The notes beneath the pieces are model-generated. The model made no database searches. It was not told the origin of the DNA and saw only the letters and a list, made by a program, of their open reading frames with translations. A stretch of 64,000 bases of DNA from Mortierella sp. BCC40632 (lineage: Eukaryota > Mortierellomycota > Mortierellomycetes > Mortierellales > Mortierellaceae), in the NCBI GenBank assembly GCA_011634665.1, contig WAEK01000005.1, forward strand, positions 1 to 64,000. The letters are read 5' to 3'. Below, in pieces: positions 30,485 through 43,813 of the stretch. How positions within the stretch are numbered: the stretch's first letter is position 1; each line of letters begins with the position of its first letter. The position numbers and the translations under genes were made by a program.

Positions 30485-33371
30485 GTCATAGCGAATGTTG
30501 GTGATGCCGACCGTATACAGCCGAGCGACTGCTCTGTTTTTTTTTTGATCGGTTGATTGACAACGCCCGAGAGTCATAATATGTTGTCTCATTTGCCCAA
30601 TCTGGCATATCTTCTCTCTCTCTCTCTCTTCCTCTCTCTCTCTCTTCTCTCTCTTCTCTCCTCTCTTCTTTTTCTCTCTCTCTCTTTCCATGCTTCTTTA
30701 CCCTTTGATCTCCTCTACAGAGGACTCATGGAGCAGAAACATTAAAAAGATCCATGAGAATGGCTCAGGGGATGGGACCATCGCCAGGACCATGTCGATC
30801 CGCGGAGTGGGGGACGGACTTTTTGGCCATTGCTCTCATCATGCAGAGACGATCCTCCGCGCTCGGGAACAACGGCCATGTCGACTGCTCATGCAGACAT
30901 GTCCAGCGTCGGAATGAATTTGAATCGATTCAGAACTGCGAGGACGAGAGCACGGGATGGTTAAGCTGAAAAGGAGGCAGACTCCCTGCAGCCCTAGTCT
31001 CTGGAGCAAAAAAAAAAAAAAAAAAAAAATCCGTATCCAGAGGCACTTGCTGTTCAGTCATTGGCTGGACAGCCTGCATCGTTGCAGTGGGAGAGGAGAG
31101 CAGGACGCGATGAAAGTAGGCGGACCGAAAGCGCACATTCACGCAGAGGCATAGGGCACGGATGGTGCCATTGGGTGGGGAGGTGGGGGAAAGGCAATAG
31201 GAACGAAGGGAAGGAGAGTAGCAACACCGCGGATGAATTGGATATGCAACAGCAGGGGCAATTCTTTTCACTCGAACACTCGAACACTCCTTCAAGCAAA
31301 AGTGAACGAATAGACCATTTTTGAGAGTCTACAAAGTCTGCGGAAAGGATGTTCGTTCGTTTGCTCTTGTCCCTGTTGCTCTTGCAGCCCAAGCGTTGCA
31401 TACAGCTGGCAACGAAAGGAGGAGAGGAGGGAGGCAAGGGTAACAGTAGGAGGCTGGGTTACGGGCGTGCGTGTATAAATGTGTGTTTGTATGCACCGGA
31501 CTCTGCCCTCTTGCATGCATGCATGGATGAGTCTCTCTCTCTTGCACCGCAAACTGGACACACACACACACACACATACACACACAAGAGGGTGAGTGGG
31601 CGAGAGCCAGCACAGAGGACAGAGAAAGCCTCTGTTTGGTGTGTTGGCCCATGGGTCGGTCGAGTGCACTGGCCGATGGCGTTGGAGACAGCCTCTGGTT
31701 CAAACAGGACCCTAGATTTCGGCCACAAGGCCCTTGAGGCGAATGGATGACTCGGCATTCATCTTGGACCATTGTCGTTTCCCCCCCTGGATGAAGAGCC
31801 CCCCTCTTCACAAGTTCCGCATTGCACTCGGGTTCTCACCGGACAATATCGAGTCTCGGCCTTGTTGGCCATCCGGGCGAGGCCCTGCTGGCAGCGAGGC
31901 GGCTTTGTTCCATCTCTTTCTACTGTGGTTGTGGTTGGGCTGGGATGGGTTGTGTGCCGCAAAGAAGAAGGTTGTGCAGCGTTTTGTACACACGCCGAGG
32001 AGAGATTGACGGGCAGACGAGAGATGAGTGCTATGCGATGCGATGCGATGGCCACGAAGCCCGGCCCACTGGGCCAAGTGAGCCGTGTGGGCCTTGCGGC
32101 CATCCTCTCTCTCCCTTCTCCTCCCCCCTAGTGTAGCTCGTCGCGACTCGATTTTTTTTTTCTGATGCCAGGCGACAATGCGTTGCTCCACACAACAAAG
32201 AGATATTGAGTCGAGTCAACCTTTGAGTTGCTGTTGGTCCTTTTTTTTTTTTTTTTTCCTTGTCTTTTTTGTGTTATATTTCTTTTTCAAAGCGGCACCC
32301 ATTCGCGCTCGCTTTTTCCGGTTTGCTGGATCCTCCTCCTCCTCCTCCTCCCTCCCCCCTCTTTCCCTCACCTTCCCCATTTCCATCCAATGCTCGGCGA
32401 TGGGTCCTGATTCAAATCCCATCCCAGCCCTCCCATGTTGCGCCAATCGGCGACGCGGCGTCAGGCTCGTCGTGTTTTACGCCATGCTATTATTACTACT
32501 CCTGCTTCTGCTGGCTTCTGCTACCACTACTGCCAGATCTTTTGATTCATTCCGCGCCAGCGCCTCCGCTGTTTCCTAATCAACCAACGCTGCAGCCTGC
32601 TTATTGCGTTGATATATTATTTGCTCTGTCCTCTCTTTCTCTCTTTCTCTCTTTCTCTTTCTCTCTCACTCGCTCTCTCACTCTCTCACTCACTCAACTC
32701 GTTCACTCTCTCACACACGCACACTTCTTTCTCTTGACCAGCCTTGTGGTGTTCGCCCCCGTTCTCGTTGTTTCTCGTTGTCCCCGGTTGCGGATTGGTC
32801 GGCAACAGCTCCCCCTGTCTTTTGCTCTTTTTTTTTGCTCTCTCTTCTCTTCTACTCTTTCTCTACTCTCTCACTTTTCACTGCTGGCCTGCTCACTCCC
32901 TTGTTGCTTCCCACTCTCTCCCACTCATTCTAAAGCTCTTCCCAAATGGTTTCGTTCGCTCGTTCGCCCCACTTTCTCCTCATTGTTTCCCCGTTCTCAA
33001 ATCATTCTCTCCCCACTCTCCTGTCCCCGTTCTCCCCGGCCCATCATTTCCCTTCCGCCTGAATCCCCGGCTCCTTCACATTCCCGGCCCTGGTTGTTGT
33101 TGTTGTTATTTCGCTCACACACACACACGCTCTCACTCGCCTTTCTCTCTTCCCCTGCCACCCCCTCTCTTCTTTGACTTTTTCTTCTTCCTTCTCCTCT
33201 ACCTCTTTCTATTTCTTCTTTTTCTTCCTCCTAGGCCTCATGCCCCCCCTCCCCATCCACTCCATTCACACAGGCTTCGTCGGCATCGCGACCTCCTTTT
33301 CGCCTGACCCTGCAGAGAGATTCCAGACCCTGCCCCATTGGCGAGGGCGTCCGTCTGTTTGACCGCCAGCA
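30485..33371. other. Intergenic region upstream of the SOK1-like gene
   Basis: The region contains CT repeats (30609-30690), an A run (31006-31029), a CA repeat (31558-31585) and long pyrimidine-rich DNA from 32220 to 33240 that is probably the promoter and 5' leader of the divergent downstream gene. The several 100-300-codon ORFs here are composed of Ser/Leu/Pro from CT repeats and are not supported as genes. Confidence 0.55.
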
Positions 33372-34412
33372 ATGCAGGATCCCTCCTCGTCCTCGTCCTC
33401 GTCCTGGAATAAGCCGCACGTCTACTCCACAGCACAACCGCCACCGTCTGCGACCGTGACCGCCCCCGGGGCGCCATCGTCCGCGCCGTCTGCTACCGCT
33501 GCTGCAGCGGGTGCAGCTCTTCAGCCCACCATTCACCCCCGCGCGACTTTACACTCAGGGACCAGGGCCGGCGCTACCGCCACCGCGCCCGCGCCCGTCC
33601 CCTCTGCGCCCTGCCTCACCTCTAGCCACGTGCGGCCCAACCTCAACTCGAACGACGACTTTAACAAGCTCCACAATCACCACTCGCAAAAGCCTTCCCC
33701 TGACCTCCTTGCTCTCGCCACCAATGCCTCCCCTACCACTGCCACTGCCACCGCCACTGCCACCGCCACCGCGACTGCGACTGCGAATGCCATCTCTTCC
33801 AATTCGGTTCTGGTCACCGCCACTACCAGCAACACTAACACCACCAATACCACCAACACCACCACTAACAACAATATCCTTTCGCCTACCTCACCGCCAC
33901 CACTTTCACCTCTCTTTCGAGCTTCACCCGCAGCAGACGCTGGTGGGCCCACAGGTCCAGCGTGGCAACTAGACTCTTTTGTAGCTCCAGTCACGCCTGG
34001 TAAGACCAACAACATCAACATTAACATCAACAGTAACATTAACAGCAACAAGGACCGACTGCACAGTGACGACGATGTTTGCCTCCGAAGCTGCTCTGTC
34101 CATTCCGGAGCTCACTGTCTATGCAGCCGGAGTAGCAGCCAGAGTAGCAGCCAGAGGAGTAGCAGCGAAAGTAACGGCAACAGTAGAAGTAACAACAATG
34201 TCGTAGACCAAGGTCAGTCAAATTCAAATGGTCTGGTGGAAAAGAGGAGCTTATCCAGTTATGGAGAGGAGCAGTGGCATCTGGCTGAGAAAAGGAATGG
34301 GAGCACTGCGACGACCCCTGCCCAGGTCCAGGCACGTCTTGACGGAGGTAAGAGCAGTAGCTAGGCCGAGAGCCCCCGTTTCGCCCGCGACGGCGCTTTG
34401 AAGAGAAGAGAG

Positions 34413-34479
<67 letters not shown>

Positions 34480-35384
34480 CATGTGGGTGGGAGGAGAGCG
34501 AGGACAAAACACAGGGTGGCCCGTGTTGGATGAACCAATTCGCAGTCTCTTTTTTTTTTTTTCCTCTCTCTCTCACACACACTCTTTTCTCTTGTTCCTT
34601 TGGACTAATGTGAATGCTGTGCAAAAAAAAAAAAAAAAAAAAAAAAAAAAGGAGGATACGACTATCTGATGGCCACCAAAAAAAAGAAAAGAAAAAAAAG
34701 CTTATAACACAGTCCCATCATCTCTCCACACATGCGGAGTGTGATGTACCATGTGCACACCATGTCCATGTGTGTATGTGCGTGTGCGTGTGTGTGCCTG
34801 TGTGGCCATGCTCTCGCGTGCGTGTTCCCTTGCCGTGGATCCTGTCTGGTCCCCGTCATCCATATTCCTCCTCCTCCTCCTCTTCCTCTTCTTTCCTTCC
34901 CGCATCGGGACCTTCTCTTTCTCTCTTTCTCTCTTTCCCTCCCTTTTTTTTTTTTATGTCTGTTCTTCTCTTTCCTTGGTCCGTTTTTTTGTTTTTTTTT
35001 GTGCGTGTGCGTGTGCGTGCTGCTGTTGTTGTTTTTTTTACCACTCCTCTTCACTTTCTTGTTCCTCTCTCTCTCTCTCTCTCTCCCTCGTCTTCTCTCC
35101 ACGCTCCTTCTTAGCGTTCCGATCTCTCTTTTGCGCATCACTTTCTCTCCACACGCCGCCATAGTTGTTGCTCTTCTCTCTCTCTCTCTCCTGCCATGAT
35201 GACGACCAGACCTAACAGCGTGCACCCGTGCAGCCTGGCTAGGATCTGCCGTGGTTTGTTTGTGGTTGAGAGGCCGCATCGGCGAGTCGTGCTCCTCCCA
35301 GAACACACCTTGATCTGTCCATCCTTTGGACTTTACTCTGTCCCCTTGAGCCCTTGGCTCCCTCCTTTCTTTCTTTTTGCCTTT

Positions 35385-35421
<37 letters not shown>

Positions 35422-38400
35422 CATTTTCTCTCTCTCTCTCTCTCTCTCTCTCTTCTTCATACTTTTGTATTTCATGCTTCAGTCTGCAAGGTCTCCCCAA
35501 GGACATCTAGTTCATTTCGCACTCCCATACTGACCTGCTTTCTCTCTCTCACTCTCTCACTCTTGACTTCCTTCTCCTACCGTCTCATCTTCCTCTTCCT
35601 CCTCTTCCTTCTCATCCCATTCCTCTTACCATTTCCTTGCACACCGCCTGGGCGCCACTATCACTCGTCTTGCCGAGTAGTTATAGTGCCCGGTCAAGAC
35701 TCATCCGTGCTCAGCACAAGAAGAATGTCTCCTTCCAACCTTGGCTCTCTCCCAAAGTCTCCTGCCTCAATCTCTTCAGCAGCGTCGCCTTCTTCATCCC
35801 CTTCAACTTCAGCAACAGCCTCTTCTACCTCACCAACAACACCCTCTTCAACATCATTCTCACCCCCCCTTCACTCTGCTGCTTTCTCTGTCGATCCTCC
35901 ACCAGATCCCTCCATCCCATCCTCCTTGTCGCTTGAGGCCTCTTCACCTATCCCGTCTTCACATCGTCCTATTGACCAGGATTCCTCAAAAGCTGCTGGC
36001 TCCGGTCGAAGCCCCATCTACCTCCCTCATTTCTTCACTGGAGTCCGTCCGCTTAATATCGTCCAGGGTTCCCCGCCAACTGGCCGGCGGCCGTCTTTGG
36101 ACTCTGAAGATCTACCTACGGGCGAAAACAAGACCGAAACCGTTCAACAAGCAACTCCACCACGACTACACATTGTTGTCACCGACGTCAAGAGTATCAG
36201 CTTTCGCGACATTTCCACCGTACCCACTTTGACTACATTTGGCAGCAAGCGTTCCAAGCGGAAGAGCTCAAGCAGGTCGACTAGTTCCTCTTCACACTCA
36301 TCCACTATCGACTCCTCGGCTCAAAACACATCCCACCCATCGTCCCATCGTCGCAAAAAGGCAAAAAGATCGTCTAGCTCCAGCTCCAGCTCCAGCTCCA
36401 GCTCCAACTCCAGCTCCAAGAGTCCTTGGAATCTTTGCACATCTTCCTGTGGTTGCTCAGAGTCGTCGAGCCATCCTACAGACGGTCTTGTACCAGGACG
36501 GACAACAACAGACACCTACTCATCGCCTATGGAACCCTCAGGACGTCTCCGAACCATCTCCGAGTCGGACGTCCCAGTTTCGGATCACTCTTCGCCGTCA
36601 TCCTCAGCTGCATCCTCTCACCACTTTATCCATCCACTCTCCTCAGAATCCAACGGTACTGAGAGTAGTTCGGGTATCAAGCCGTATCACAATCAGCACC
36701 ACCACCATCACCATCATCATCATCATCATCATCATCAACATCATCACCGCCGTCACCACAGCCACCATAACGCAGGAGTAGAGAGCAACCAGGCCAACGG
36801 ATCGAATTCTTCTGTTAGTACTCTGGGACGACAGAGCCTTCAGTCCAATAGCTCATCGCCGTCATACCGCCGCAGCCAAGAAAGCTCTTCTCTGTCGCTG
36901 CAAGATACCCGACACGGCCTAGAAAGCCAGGCCCAGGAGGGCCTTGCACCCATCAGCGAGCCACAGCATCGTGCGGATCGCCATAGAGAAAGCAATCACA
37001 GTCGCCGCTCTCATAATCGCCACAAGCGCCATCATAGCCCTCATTCACAGGATATGACCATCACACCCTCGTCCAATTCACACTCCAGCAGCCATTCGTC
37101 GAAGCGAGCACGACATCTTTCTGGTAGCCATAAAGGTAGAGTCTCCACAGAAGAGCCCCAGATGATTCTTCCTCAGGAGGCTAGTTCATGGGAATCTAGT
37201 GATCAGAGCTTTGATATCTCGGCAATACCTCAGGGTAGTCGAGATTCACTCACACACGGACTTGCGCCTTTGCCCGTAGATCGCGTTCACCGGCCAGATC
37301 ACCCATTGTCCCCCGCCCAACAGTCAGGAACTCCTGGAGTTCACCCATCTGGATTACAATTACAATTATCCGAGAATGGTCCCTCGGTACAAGACAAGGC
37401 CAATGGAGTTATTCAAAGACCAGAGCCGTCTATCCATCCATTGGATGTTGTTCAGTCAAAGGAGAATAGGGTGCCAAAAGTTGGGAGTCATGGATCCTCA
37501 AAGTCATCCAGTGAAATCGGTGGAAATAGTGTACATCCGATTCGCCAAAAATCGGAAGCGGGTCATGTTGGAGTTGTCGACCGGAAGGCCCATTCAGCTA
37601 GTCAAGGGACCAAGACCACTGCTAGCTCCTCTTCAGAATCTCACCTTGACAATAGCAGAGGAGCCACCAAGTCTACTCAAAGTTCAGCCAGTGTTGCAAC
37701 AAAGCATGCCAACTTGTCGGTGGTGGTTCCTTCCCCTGCCACATTGGTTCTTCCAATCTCACGCGAGACACTTCGAGAGCTTGATTTGCCAGAGATCTTC
37801 AAGAATCCACAACTGAGGCATGATATTGTCTTTGACCCGAACCTCCAGTTTCGGCCCAATTACGACGGCGAACGCGGATTAATCAAGCGATGGGAAGCGG
37901 ATCGATTTTGGCGCGAGGTAGAGATTGAGTTAAACACTCGACGGACTGCGATCACGACTCGTCGAGAAGAGGCAACAATGATGCTCAGTCTTGCAGGTTT
38001 GCCCATGTCCCATCATGCCAGTCGACTAGTTCAGCAACAACAGCAGCAAAAGTGTCCTATGCCCAAGGCTATCCTCTTGCCAAGGTTGATCAACGAGCTT
38101 CGTGAGATTTTGTTGTCCCTTCTTCCAGAGGTTCCACAAGCTGCAGCACCAGCTGGTCAGGATGGACCCAAGGCTGGACAAAGGCCCTCCCCGCCTGTTA
38201 ATCCAGAACGAACTCTTCTCTGCTCGACACTGGATCCAGAGCTTATCCTCCAAGAGTTGGATCACGGTGTTTTGGATGTGCATGGGTTGTTTAGATTTTT
38301 GGGAGATTCTCTCAAGGGTCATTGTGCACCAATGAGAGACGCATTGGTCGAGTCGATGGTGAATATTGTGGTTGATCAAGATGAGATTGTCCGGGGTATC

Positions 38401-40492
38401 CGAATGTGCTTTGAGATTTTAGAGTGGATGAAACTGGTAAGTTGTTGAATCCTGTCAAGAGTGTCTTGTACTCGCATTGATTGCCCTTTTTTTTTATTTA
38501 TTTAAAATCCGACTCGCACAGAAGTCCTGACGATTGCACAACTCTTCTTCCTTTTCTATTTTTCTTTCTTTCTTTCTTTCTTTCTTTCATTCATTGTGCC
38601 CTTTTTCTCCATGACAGGATGTTGCCAATCACCACCTACGCATGCTTCGACCATTGCTACTGGACAACTCGATCGACTTTGAGCAAAAATACTTTACAGA
38701 GCATCTGTCTCTTGGGGGAAGTCTTGTCAGGACGACCGAGTGGTTCAAGACCTCTTGGCGCCAGTGGGGCCAAGTCAAGGGGTCTGTTCTCGGCAAGCCA
38801 AAGTTGCCAGCTCCATTGACAGCAACAGGGTCGCTATCGACCGAGTCTGACAATGACCGAGCTTCATCACAAACGCTGGGAATACCATCCTTCAATGCCA
38901 AACGTCGTTCAAGTATCGTCAGTGTTGACATTGGCGAGAACATCTTGGATGGTGTTGTGAACGAAGGTAACTCATGACTTTTTGCTTGGCAAAAGTTTTT
39001 TTTTGTTTTTTTTTGTTTACTTGTTCGTAAGGAATCAAATGGAAACCACGCGCTGTGAAATCCTTGTGCACGTCTAACATCTTTTTTTCACTTTGTTCTA
39101 TCGTTAGGCTTGTTGGAAATGATCTTGAGACCTCATTTGTCTGCAGGATCCATGCCCGAGACGTTCGAGTTGGACCATTATCGGTTACTGTCGTTTCATA
39201 ATGACCTTCAGGACTTGACGATCCTCTGCATACTGTTGATCTTGTTTCGACAGTTGGCCCAGAATTGTTGGACACAACAAGACCTAGTGGATATCAAAAA
39301 GGTAGTCTGGTTACTGTTGACAGACGAGACAACCAACTTTGGTGCCAATACAAACACAGGCAAGGACCCAACTACTCAAGCCAGCAGCAACAAGAATCTT
39401 CGAGGAGGTGGAAGCAGTGGAAGCAGTGGCAATAGCGGTAGCAGTGGAGGATCAAGTGGAGGAAATATCTTGCTATCCAACGGTGGCAGTAGTGGCATGA
39501 AAGATATTGTCATTCAAATTGAGTTTGCAGCGCGCAAGGCTCGAGAACGTGCAAGTTCTGGATCATCAGCCACCACTGCGACAACAGGAGTCATCGGAGC
39601 CTCGTCCCGAAGCCGAGGTGTGTCGGCTACTCCCGAGACCTCGGGTGCCTTATCGGGAATGACTTTCCCTTCCGCCATGTCTTCATCCACTGCTGCACAG
39701 ACGCCAGCACAGGCAGCTGGATCTGGAGCAGCCATAGGGATTGGAGGCATTGCTGCACTTGCATCCTCGACAAAGGGCCTGTCGGCATCTGATATGAATC
39801 TACTGACAGCATGGTTGGACAACGTGCTCTGCCGGACATCTACCATGTACACGTTGGTCCAAAAGCGACTGATGATTCATTTCCGACGATGGCTCTACCT
39901 TCATTCGTCTGCATCAATGTTGGTTCTATCTGCATCTTGTGCTTCACTAGCATCGGCCATGTCTTCTTCTTCGTCCATGTCCATGTCTGCAGGAGTTTTG
40001 TCCTCGGCTCCATCCCCAAAGCGGGATGATAAGAAGGAAGAGCAGGAGCCGGCTGAGAGTGGCGTGAATGGTCAAAAGCCAAAGGAGCAGGATGTCAAAA
40101 AGGAGAAAGACGGTGGACAGAATGGTCCTAGTACTGAGGCAACTCAAGGAGAGGGCTCGAATGGCGCTCAAGTACCCGATTCAAAGGCAGGAACTGAGGC
40201 AGGAGCGGGAGCAGGAGCCAAGAATCCAACTCCTCCAGCAGCGCAGCCAGCACCTGAAATCCCACCTGAGGAAGCGAACAAAGCAGCGGCCGAAGCCCTT
40301 GCGGACAAGCTGAGCTTTAATTCTGCCGAGATGGAGGCTCATGGGTTGACGGGATTGGAGGATGAGATGGTAGCGTTACTGGAAAAGATTCGAGCGGTGG
40401 CCGAGTTTAATAGGAAGGTTTATGGAGGATGGTATCGAGATATGGTGAAGCAAGGGCGCGCCGAGAATTGGTTAGAGTCTTTGTCGTCGTAG
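33372..40492 (+). CDS. SOK1: SOK1 / T-complex protein 11 family protein, very large
   Basis: Four exons (33372-34347, 35687-38436, 38618-38966, 39108-40492) join in phase to 1819 codons. The first about 1000 residues are low complexity: Ser-rich runs, an (Ala-Thr) repeat, Asn-rich patches, a poly-Ser block and a His tract of over ten residues near 36703-36740. From about residue 1010 the TCP11 homology begins (LPISRETLRELDLPEIFKNP, IKRWEADRFWREVEIELNTR), then ELILQELDHGVLDVHGLFRF, RMCFEILEWMKL, and helices NHHLRMLRPLL and LTILCILLILFRQLAQNCW. Yeast Sok1 is a multicopy suppressor of PKA loss and mammalian TCP11 acts in cAMP signalling. Exon 1 is less certain: it is all low complexity and separated by a 1.3-kb intron, but its GTAAGAG donor matches in phase. 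Confidence 0.85.
34348..35686 (+). other. Long SOK1 intron 1 with GA and CT microsatellites
   Basis: The intron carries (GA)n then (GAAA)n at 34412-34475, an A run at 34623-34650, GTGTGC repeats near 34775-34800, and CT arrays at 35064-35085 and 35388-35452. Oppositely oriented GA and CT arrays could pair in the pre-mRNA. Confidence 0.6.
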
Positions 40493-41054
40493 ATTTACTC
40501 TTTATGATTATTATTATTATTATTTCTTTTCCCTTTCTTTTTTAGCATTGTTATTATTAGTTCATTTCATCGAGTTACTTTTTTTTTTTCTCTGCCTTTT
40601 CTTCTTTGGTCACTCCCTTTTATGTGACTTTAATGCCTACCAGAAGTAGTTGAGTAATGAGATGGATTGCTTCTCTCTCTTTCTCTCTCTTTTTCTTTCT
40701 TTTTTTATTATTATTCTTTTCCTCCCTTCCTTTCCTTCTTTCTCTTGATCTCAATGTAAATTACCCCCCTTCCCCCAGACTATACAGTAAAGGCAGTGGC
40801 CTGGTTGTCGTTTTTTTTTTTTTCTAATTTTTATTTATATAAGCAAAAGAAGTACCAGCTAAATTTGCATAGGTCTGAAAACAAAAGCGAGAAAAGGAGA
40901 GGGCTAGGAGGAGAAAGGTATATGCAATAAGGAAAGGGATTCAACGGTTGCAATAAACCGAGATTTTGTTGAAACATGGTTTCTCTTTTCATCAAGAGAA
41001 AAAATCAAGGTTTTTTTTTTTTTTGGTCTTTTCTCCATCAGTGTTTTGTCCTCT
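40493..41054. other. Convergent spacer between SOK1 and AOX
   Basis: The spacer has T-rich and TTA repeats and pyrimidine tracts consistent with two 3' ends. No gene is seen. Confidence 0.6.
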
Positions 41055-42491
41055 TTAATACTTGTTGGGTTTACTCCAAACCTTCTCAGCATCTTCATTA
41101 GGGACCATACCACGTTCTTCCTGAAGTTTTGCGATATCAACACGAAGATCCTCTTGTTTGAGAGCAATGCGATCACTCAAGTGGTGGTTCGTATGCATAT
41201 GAACCGCTTCATCCAAACGAATGGCAAGACAAACATCTCGGACCGTGGCTGATTTCTCCAAGTTCCAATAATCAATGGCGATCTTGGGAGCTGGACCGTT
41301 GGCAAGAACACCAGTATCGATTTCTTCCAACATGTGAGTATAAGAAATAACGGCTTGTTCCTCAAGATATCCACTAGATAAGAAAAGAGAAAGAAAGAAA
41401 GAAATAAATTAAAAAAAATGAGTAAAAGATTCTCTTGATGCTTGTCCTTACAAATGAACAAATACATCACAAATAATCAAAGATACATCCAAAAAAAAAA
41501 AAGTTGTACTTACACGACACGATGAGCTGTTCGGTCTGAAACCATGTAGAGTGCGAAAAAGATGTTGAAGAACACACCCTGGACAGCGGTGACAAGGGCT
41601 CGTTCAAAGAGTGTGGGTTGAGAAACCTTCATCCAGGTCAAAAGATGCATTCGTTCGTTCTCGGCCTCATGAAGTAGATGAGAAATCCAACCACCATCAT
41701 GGGAACACCGACGAAGGGATCGAAGATGACGGAGCAAACCTGCTACCATTCCAGGCTAAATTGATTCATCCATTCATCCAGATAGAACAAAGAAGAAGAA
41801 AATAAAGAGTAGGTTAGTTTGGTGATTGGAAAGGGGGGAGAGAGGCCTAGAAGGCAGTATCTCTTTGGGAGGGGAAAGGAAAAACACGGATAAAATACAA
41901 TGGTAAACATACCACAGCCGCGACCGTCTCAAGTGCGACAACACGATGAATGTACTTTGTACGGAAAAATAGATCCACAGGGATTCGCATCGACTTGACC
42001 ACATGGTACGCAACTCTGTCCGAAAAACAAGTCGGTTCTCGGTGGAACTTGAGATCAATGGGAATCGCCTCCAGATCGGCGGTCGAAAGTGGTTTCGATC
42101 CCATGAATTCATCTCGCATTGGCATCGGATGAGTCTCGTGCATCAGTTGTTCTGGTGTCTCGTTCCGAACTGCTTGTGGGATTAGACCTGCCTCGGACTT
42201 GACCTTGTTCGTACCAGAACTTCCAGGAAAGAGTGAAAACTCTCGGACGACTTGAAAGGGTTGTTGTTGACGTGTGGATTCGCGTTTCTTGGGGTTGCTT
42301 GGGGTTGAGATGTGTTGATAATATCGGATCGTGGCAGCTGGAGCCACGATCGACCCAGTACGGATCCCTGCCAAAGACACTGAGGAGAGGAACCGACGAC
42401 CCGTCGTGTTGGCCATCATTGCCTTGAATGTGATTGTAGGACCAGAGGCCGAAGACATGGCCAGGACTGCAGAATGTGAGTGTGTGAACAT
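41055..42491 (-). CDS. AOX1: Mitochondrial alternative oxidase
   Basis: Three exons (42491-41913, 41755-41514, 41373-41055) join in phase to 379 codons. The N-terminus is basic and Ser/Thr-rich, as expected of a matrix-targeting peptide. All di-iron ligands are visible: Glu188 in LETVAAV, Glu227 and His230 in NERMH, Glu278 in YLEEQAV, and Glu329 and His332 in DEAVH, with the near-invariant Tyr285 seven residues after Glu278. AOX oxidises ubiquinol and reduces oxygen to water on the matrix side of the inner membrane, bypassing complexes III and IV. The usual LEEEA motif reads LEEQA here. The third acidic residue is not a ligand, so activity should not be lost. Intron 1 splits the LETVAAV-PGM motif. 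Confidence 0.96.
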
Positions 42492-43813
42492 TTTTTTTGT
42501 TCTTGTTGATTCGCCTCGGAGGTGAGAGTGAGTAAGCTCGGTGCGGAAAAGAAAGAAAGAAAGAAAGAAAGAACGAGCCGAGTGAGAAAAAAAAAAAAAA
42601 GGAGAGGGAGAGGAAACGGGAGAGAGAGAGGGAAGGGAGGACAAGGGCGGAAAAAGGAGGCAGTGGTCGACAAAGGTGGACGAATGAGAAGTCAATGCTG
42701 TCAGAAAGAGATAGATAGGTAGATAGGCAGGGCCTAAATGCTTTTTGTTGTTGTTGTTGTTTAATGCTATGCGGCGTGATTTGAGGGGACAAAAAGACGC
42801 GCTGGACTGGACTTTTTATATCTCGGAGTGCTCTCTTGTGTTGGCTCTTGTTCGCAATAAGCATCGTAAAAAAAAGAGCAGAGCAGAGAGAGAGGGAGAG
42901 GGGGAGACATGACATCAGTAGGGCGGAAAGAGTTCTCCGTTTCGTCCGTCCATCGGAAATGACCGTCCCAAATGTCAACTTGTCCGACCCACGCCTTTGA
43001 CACGACAAATTTAGCAGCCTACGCCGCCTCACACCCGCGTTCTTCCTACGGCTCGACTGTCAAAGGTCGTGGACAGCTCAGCTCCGACATTGTCTGTCCC
43101 GACAAATAAGTAGCTTCCATTTGGCTCCCAACCCGGTACTCTACATGTCCTCAATCTGTCTTTGCAGTATATTTCAGGATACGAGAGACATGCAAAGGCC
43201 TTGATCCTTGCAACTCTTTTTTCCTTCTTTTCCTTCCTTTTCTCCGGTATGCTTCCGGAGACCTCGGTTCTTTGCTTTTGCCGACAGAGGATGAGCCATT
43301 CGTTCCACACTGGGCTGAGCCGGGCAGTGCACGCCTCGAACGCCCAGATCCTAGCTCTCTCTCTCTCTCCCGCGTTTTTTTGAACATTTCTCGTTGCGCA
43401 GCTCGTGCATAAGTCCATTCATAGGATGAACACAAAGAGCTTCCTTTGGTCCAGTTCAGCAAACCGCTTTTCTCTTCGGCCTTGTTGCCTCTTTGGTTAG
43501 ACAGGGGGAGGAGAAGAAGGAGAAGGAGCTGTTCAGTACCTGGGAAAACGTGTTCTCCCTCGTCTTTCTCTCTTCAAAACCTGACTCATTCCGTGTTCCT
43601 TTTTTTTTTTTTTTTTTTTTTCCTTCCTTCTCTCATTCTTACTTTCACACATGCTTCCTCACTTCCCATCCTCCCCACTCTGGCTCTATTTTCCAATGGC
43701 TTTCCCACCCTTTCTGTTTACAATTCCGCGCTCGGATCACCTAAATTTTTTTTTTTTTTTTAAAATGTCACAAGCCAACACTATTGAGTACAAAGCAAGA
43801 TTTTTGTTTTGTT
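42492..43813. other. AOX promoter and spacer to WASP 3' end
   Basis: The interval contains (GAAA)n at 42549-42572, a GTT repeat near 42746-42762 and a T run at 43600-43621. ORFs here lack family features. Nothing else is recognised. Confidence 0.5.

Noticed and set aside
32260..33307. Overlapping ORFs of 187-305 codons on the plus strand
   Set aside because: They translate CT-rich leader sequence into Ser/Leu/Pro runs, have no family motif and lie where the SOK1 promoter and leader are expected.
34039..34624. Minus-strand Ser/Leu-rich ORFs near the SOK1 intron 1 donor
   Set aside because: These are products of GA repeats and of antisense SOK1 exon 1.
35377..35686. N-terminal SLSLSL extension of the SOK1 exon 2 frame
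   Set aside because: It is translation of a CT microsatellite. The acceptor at 35685-35686 joins exon 1 in phase and leaves this stretch in the intron.
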